Shown in pieces: positions 6,201-7,317 of a stretch of 7,317 bases of DNA. Under the pieces are notes generated by a model. The model worked only from the letters and a program-made list of their open reading frames with translations, had not been told where the DNA came from and ran no database searches. This stretch comes from Methanoregula sp. (GTDB lineage: Archaea; Halobacteriota; Methanomicrobia; Methanomicrobiales; Methanospirillaceae). The stretch is from positions 1 to 7,317 of the forward strand of contig JAPKXV010000204.1 of assembly GCA_026394635.1 (NCBI GenBank), in the 5' to 3' direction. Both the position numbers and the translations under genes were made by a program. Within the stretch, counting starts at the first letter, position 1. Each line of letters begins with the position of its first letter.

Positions 6201-6284
6201 ACTGGTACAGGACAAAATCTCTTTAGAACGGAAAAGAAAGGACGACCCTCAATAAAGCAGTCATTGACCCTTAACTCCGCAAAG

Positions 6285-6323
6285 GTTCAAGGAATATCTT
6301 GAGCAGAGAAGCCTCTTGAACAG
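6285..6323. repeat. Clustered CTTGA-type direct and inverted repeats in the cbi leader region
   Basis: Read on the plus strand, GTTCAAG (6285-6291) is the perfect inverse of CTTGAAC (6315-6321). The 10-mers TCTTGAGCAG (6297-6306) and TCTTGAACAG (6314-6323) are direct repeats with one mismatch, offset by 17 bp. AGAGAAGCCTCT (6305-6316) can form a 4-bp stem that overlaps one outer arm, so alternative pairings are possible. The group lies about 130-170 bp upstream of cbiT, outside any convincing gene. It could be operator DNA for a regulator or a structured RNA; neither is shown. Confidence 0.45.
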
Positions 6324-6352
6324 GGCTGTTGGCAGGGCCTGTAAACACACAC

Positions 6353-6367
6353 AATCCACAGTGGATT
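6353..6367. promoter_or_regulatory. Perfect 7+7 dyad AATCCAC-A-GTGGATT
   Basis: AATCCAC (6353-6359) and GTGGATT (6361-6367) are exact inverse copies separated by one base. The site is 27 bp beyond the fae-hps stop and about 200 bp before cbiT. A dyad with a one-base centre is better suited to binding a dimeric protein than to a tight RNA hairpin. It lies just past the T7 tract, so it is also part of the fae-hps terminator neighbourhood. The role is undetermined. Confidence 0.4.
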
Positions 6368-6372
6368 ATTTT

Positions 6373-6379
6373 AAAAAAA
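6373..6379 (-). terminator. T7 transcription terminator after fae-hps
   Basis: The minus strand carries seven T's in a row (plus-strand A7 at 6373-6379) starting 15 bp after the fae-hps TAA, within the context TATTTTTTTAAAAT. A T-run just past the last codon is the usual archaeal intrinsic termination signal. It suggests that fae-hps and the cbi operon are separate transcription units, although partial read-through is possible. Confidence 0.6.
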
Positions 6380-6393
6380 TACATAATGATATC

Positions 6394-7317
6394 TTAAAAG
6401 TCCGGCATAACCCGGAACTGGTCGATCTCTTCGCGGTCGAGCTGCTCGAGGAATGCCTCGGCCGCGTGGTTGATGTCCTTGCTCGCGGTGATTGCACGGC
6501 CGACCACGAGAATATCTGCGCCTGCTTTTAATGCGTCCTTGACCACGTTCACGCGGATTCCGCCGGCGGTTGCGATGAGAAGTTTGCCGCCGGCTGCTTT
6601 CTTGAGTGCCGCAATATCGCCCCATGCATGGGCGGTGTCGTCGGTGTCGATCGCACGGTGAAGCTCCACGATGTCCGGCTTGACCTTGAGTTTCTCGATC
6701 ACTTTGACCGGGTTCTGCACGTTCAGCATGTCGATGATCGAGTAGATGCCGACCTTGCGGGCTTCGGCGATCGCCTTCTCCATCGTGGAAGTCGGGGCGA
6801 GCCCTGATATGACGACTGCATCTGCGGAGGCATCGGCTGCCATGCGGGTTTCGAGGTTGCCGGTGTCCAGGATCTTCATGTCCGCGATAACGAACGCGTT
6901 GGGGCGCAGCTCGCGGATCTCGGAGATGACGCCAAGCCCGAACTTCTTGATAAGCGGTGTCCCCGCTTCGATGATCACGTGGTCGCTTGTGGGTACCTGC
7001 GTGAGCACCGCTGCGACCTTTGCCATGTCCACAAGGTCAATTGCAACCTGTAGGTAGGGCGGGTCCCAGAGGCGCTCTACCTTGAATCCCATGATCGCGT
7101 GGGCGGCGCGGTCTTTCTCAAACACGAGTGTCTTTGCATCGGGGAACTTCTCAAACGCCCGGTTGATTGCAAGCTTCGTCGCACCGTAGTTGTACCGGTA
7201 GATCTTGTTGTAGTCTTTCGCGTCCGGGTGCAGGAATGCAGATACGAGGATGACAATATTCTCTAACTCCACCTTTGCGTTCTCAAAGACTTTCTCTTCG
7301 AGGCAGTCAGCGACCGC
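6394..7317 (-). CDS. fae-hps: Bifunctional formaldehyde-activating enzyme / 3-hexulose-6-phosphate synthase (3' part)
   Basis: The frame is open from the window edge (first visible codon at 7317) to TAA at 6394-6396; 307 residues are visible and the N-terminus is missing. The GTG at 7272 is internal, since the coding pattern (AVADCLEEKVFENAK) continues upstream. Residues about 1-85 match the C-terminal part of Fae, which condenses formaldehyde with tetrahydromethanopterin, including FLHPDAKDYNKIYRYNYGATK (28-48) and MGFKVERLWDPPY (76-88). The rest is a hexulose-6-phosphate synthase barrel of the OMP decarboxylase superfamily: LQVAIDL (89-95), the DxKxxD motif DMKILD (146-151), ISGLAPTSTMEKAI (170-183), ELHRAID (218-224), TAGGIR (250-255) and VGRAIT (272-277). 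In archaea the fusion is used for ribose phosphate formation, with the released formaldehyde captured by Fae. By family length (about 390 residues) roughly 85 residues are missing. Codon use is more strongly C/G-ending than in the cbi genes, consistent with high expression. Confidence 0.95.
   Translation of the reverse strand, partial: AVADCLEEKVFENAKVELENIVILVSAFLHPDAKDYNKIYRYNYGATKLAINRAFEKFPDAKTLVFEKDRAAHAIMGFKVERLWDPPYLQVAIDLVDMAKVAAVLTQVPTSDHVIIEAGTPLIKKFGLGVISEIRELRPNAFVIADMKILDTGNLETRMAADASADAVVISGLAPTSTMEKAIAEARKVGIYSIIDMLNVQNPVKVIEKLKVKPDIVELHRAIDTDDTAHAWGDIAALKKAAGGKLLIATAGGIRVNVVKDALKAGADILVVGRAITASKDINHAAEAFLEQLDREEIDQFRVMPDF

Noticed and set aside
6159..6215. 19-residue N-terminal extension of CbiT from a TTG at 6215
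   Set aside because: The extension lies over AT-rich promoter-like DNA with no ribosome binding site and adds nothing matching the CbiT family; the ATG at 6158 gives the expected N-terminus.
6271..6384. 37-codon minus-strand ORF (ATG at 6384) in the fae-hps/cbiT gap
   Set aside because: It begins next to the T7 terminator, has no ribosome binding site, and its sequence runs through the dyad and repeats; coding is unlikely without comparative support.
6159..6393. Cobalamin riboswitch
   Set aside because: I looked for a B12-box-like conserved core and its multi-stem layout and found none; such riboswitches are also mainly bacterial.
6316..6531. 71-codon plus-strand ORF from the gap into fae-hps
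   Set aside because: Most of it is antisense to the conserved C-terminal Hps domain and it has no motif of its own.

Overview
The window looks like a chromosomal segment of a methanogenic archaeon, probably of the Methanomicrobiales (Methanoregula-like; genus level is inference). Three things point there: a fused formaldehyde-activating enzyme/hexulose-6-phosphate synthase (Fae-Hps), a typically archaeal fusion; a full set of 'cobalt-early' anaerobic cobalamin genes; and T-run terminators combined with strong GGAGG ribosome binding sites. Almost everything is read on the minus strand.

Layout in coordinate order: (1) 1-186, the 3' end of an unidentified plus-strand gene whose product carries a CPHC motif near its C-terminus. 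(2) 207-383, a 58-residue two-helix membrane protein on the minus strand, convergent with gene 1. (3) 461-6158, a tightly packed minus-strand operon of eight corrin-ring genes. In transcription order these are cbiT, cbiL, cbiF, cbiG, cbiH, cbiC, cbiD, cbiE. Every junction overlaps (4 to 53 nt) or is separated by a single base. (4) 6159-6393, a 235-bp gap holding the T7 terminator of the upstream gene, a perfect 7+7 dyad, a set of CTTGAAC-type repeats and an AT-rich promoter candidate. (5) 6394-7317, the 3' part of fae-hps on the minus strand, running off the end of the window.

The operon covers nearly all steps from cobalt-factor II to cobyrinic acid: C20 (CbiL), C17 and ring contraction (CbiH), C11 (CbiF), lactone opening (CbiG), C1 (CbiD), C5 (CbiE), C15 plus decarboxylation (CbiT) and the C11-to-C12 methyl shift (CbiC). 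The precorrin-6A reductase CbiJ, the cobaltochelatase and the amidases CbiA/CbiP are absent. Because the cluster is bounded on both sides by other genes, they must lie elsewhere or be replaced. Methanogens need corrinoids for methyltransferases such as Mtr, and Fae-Hps feeds methylene-tetrahydromethanopterin and ribose phosphate metabolism. The two units are neighbours but look separately transcribed.

I see no mobile element, CRISPR array, tRNA or rRNA, and no clearly new system. The points most worth a second look are the missing canonical histidine in CbiC, the altered GxGPG motif in CbiH, the repeat-rich leader of the operon and the small membrane protein at its end.
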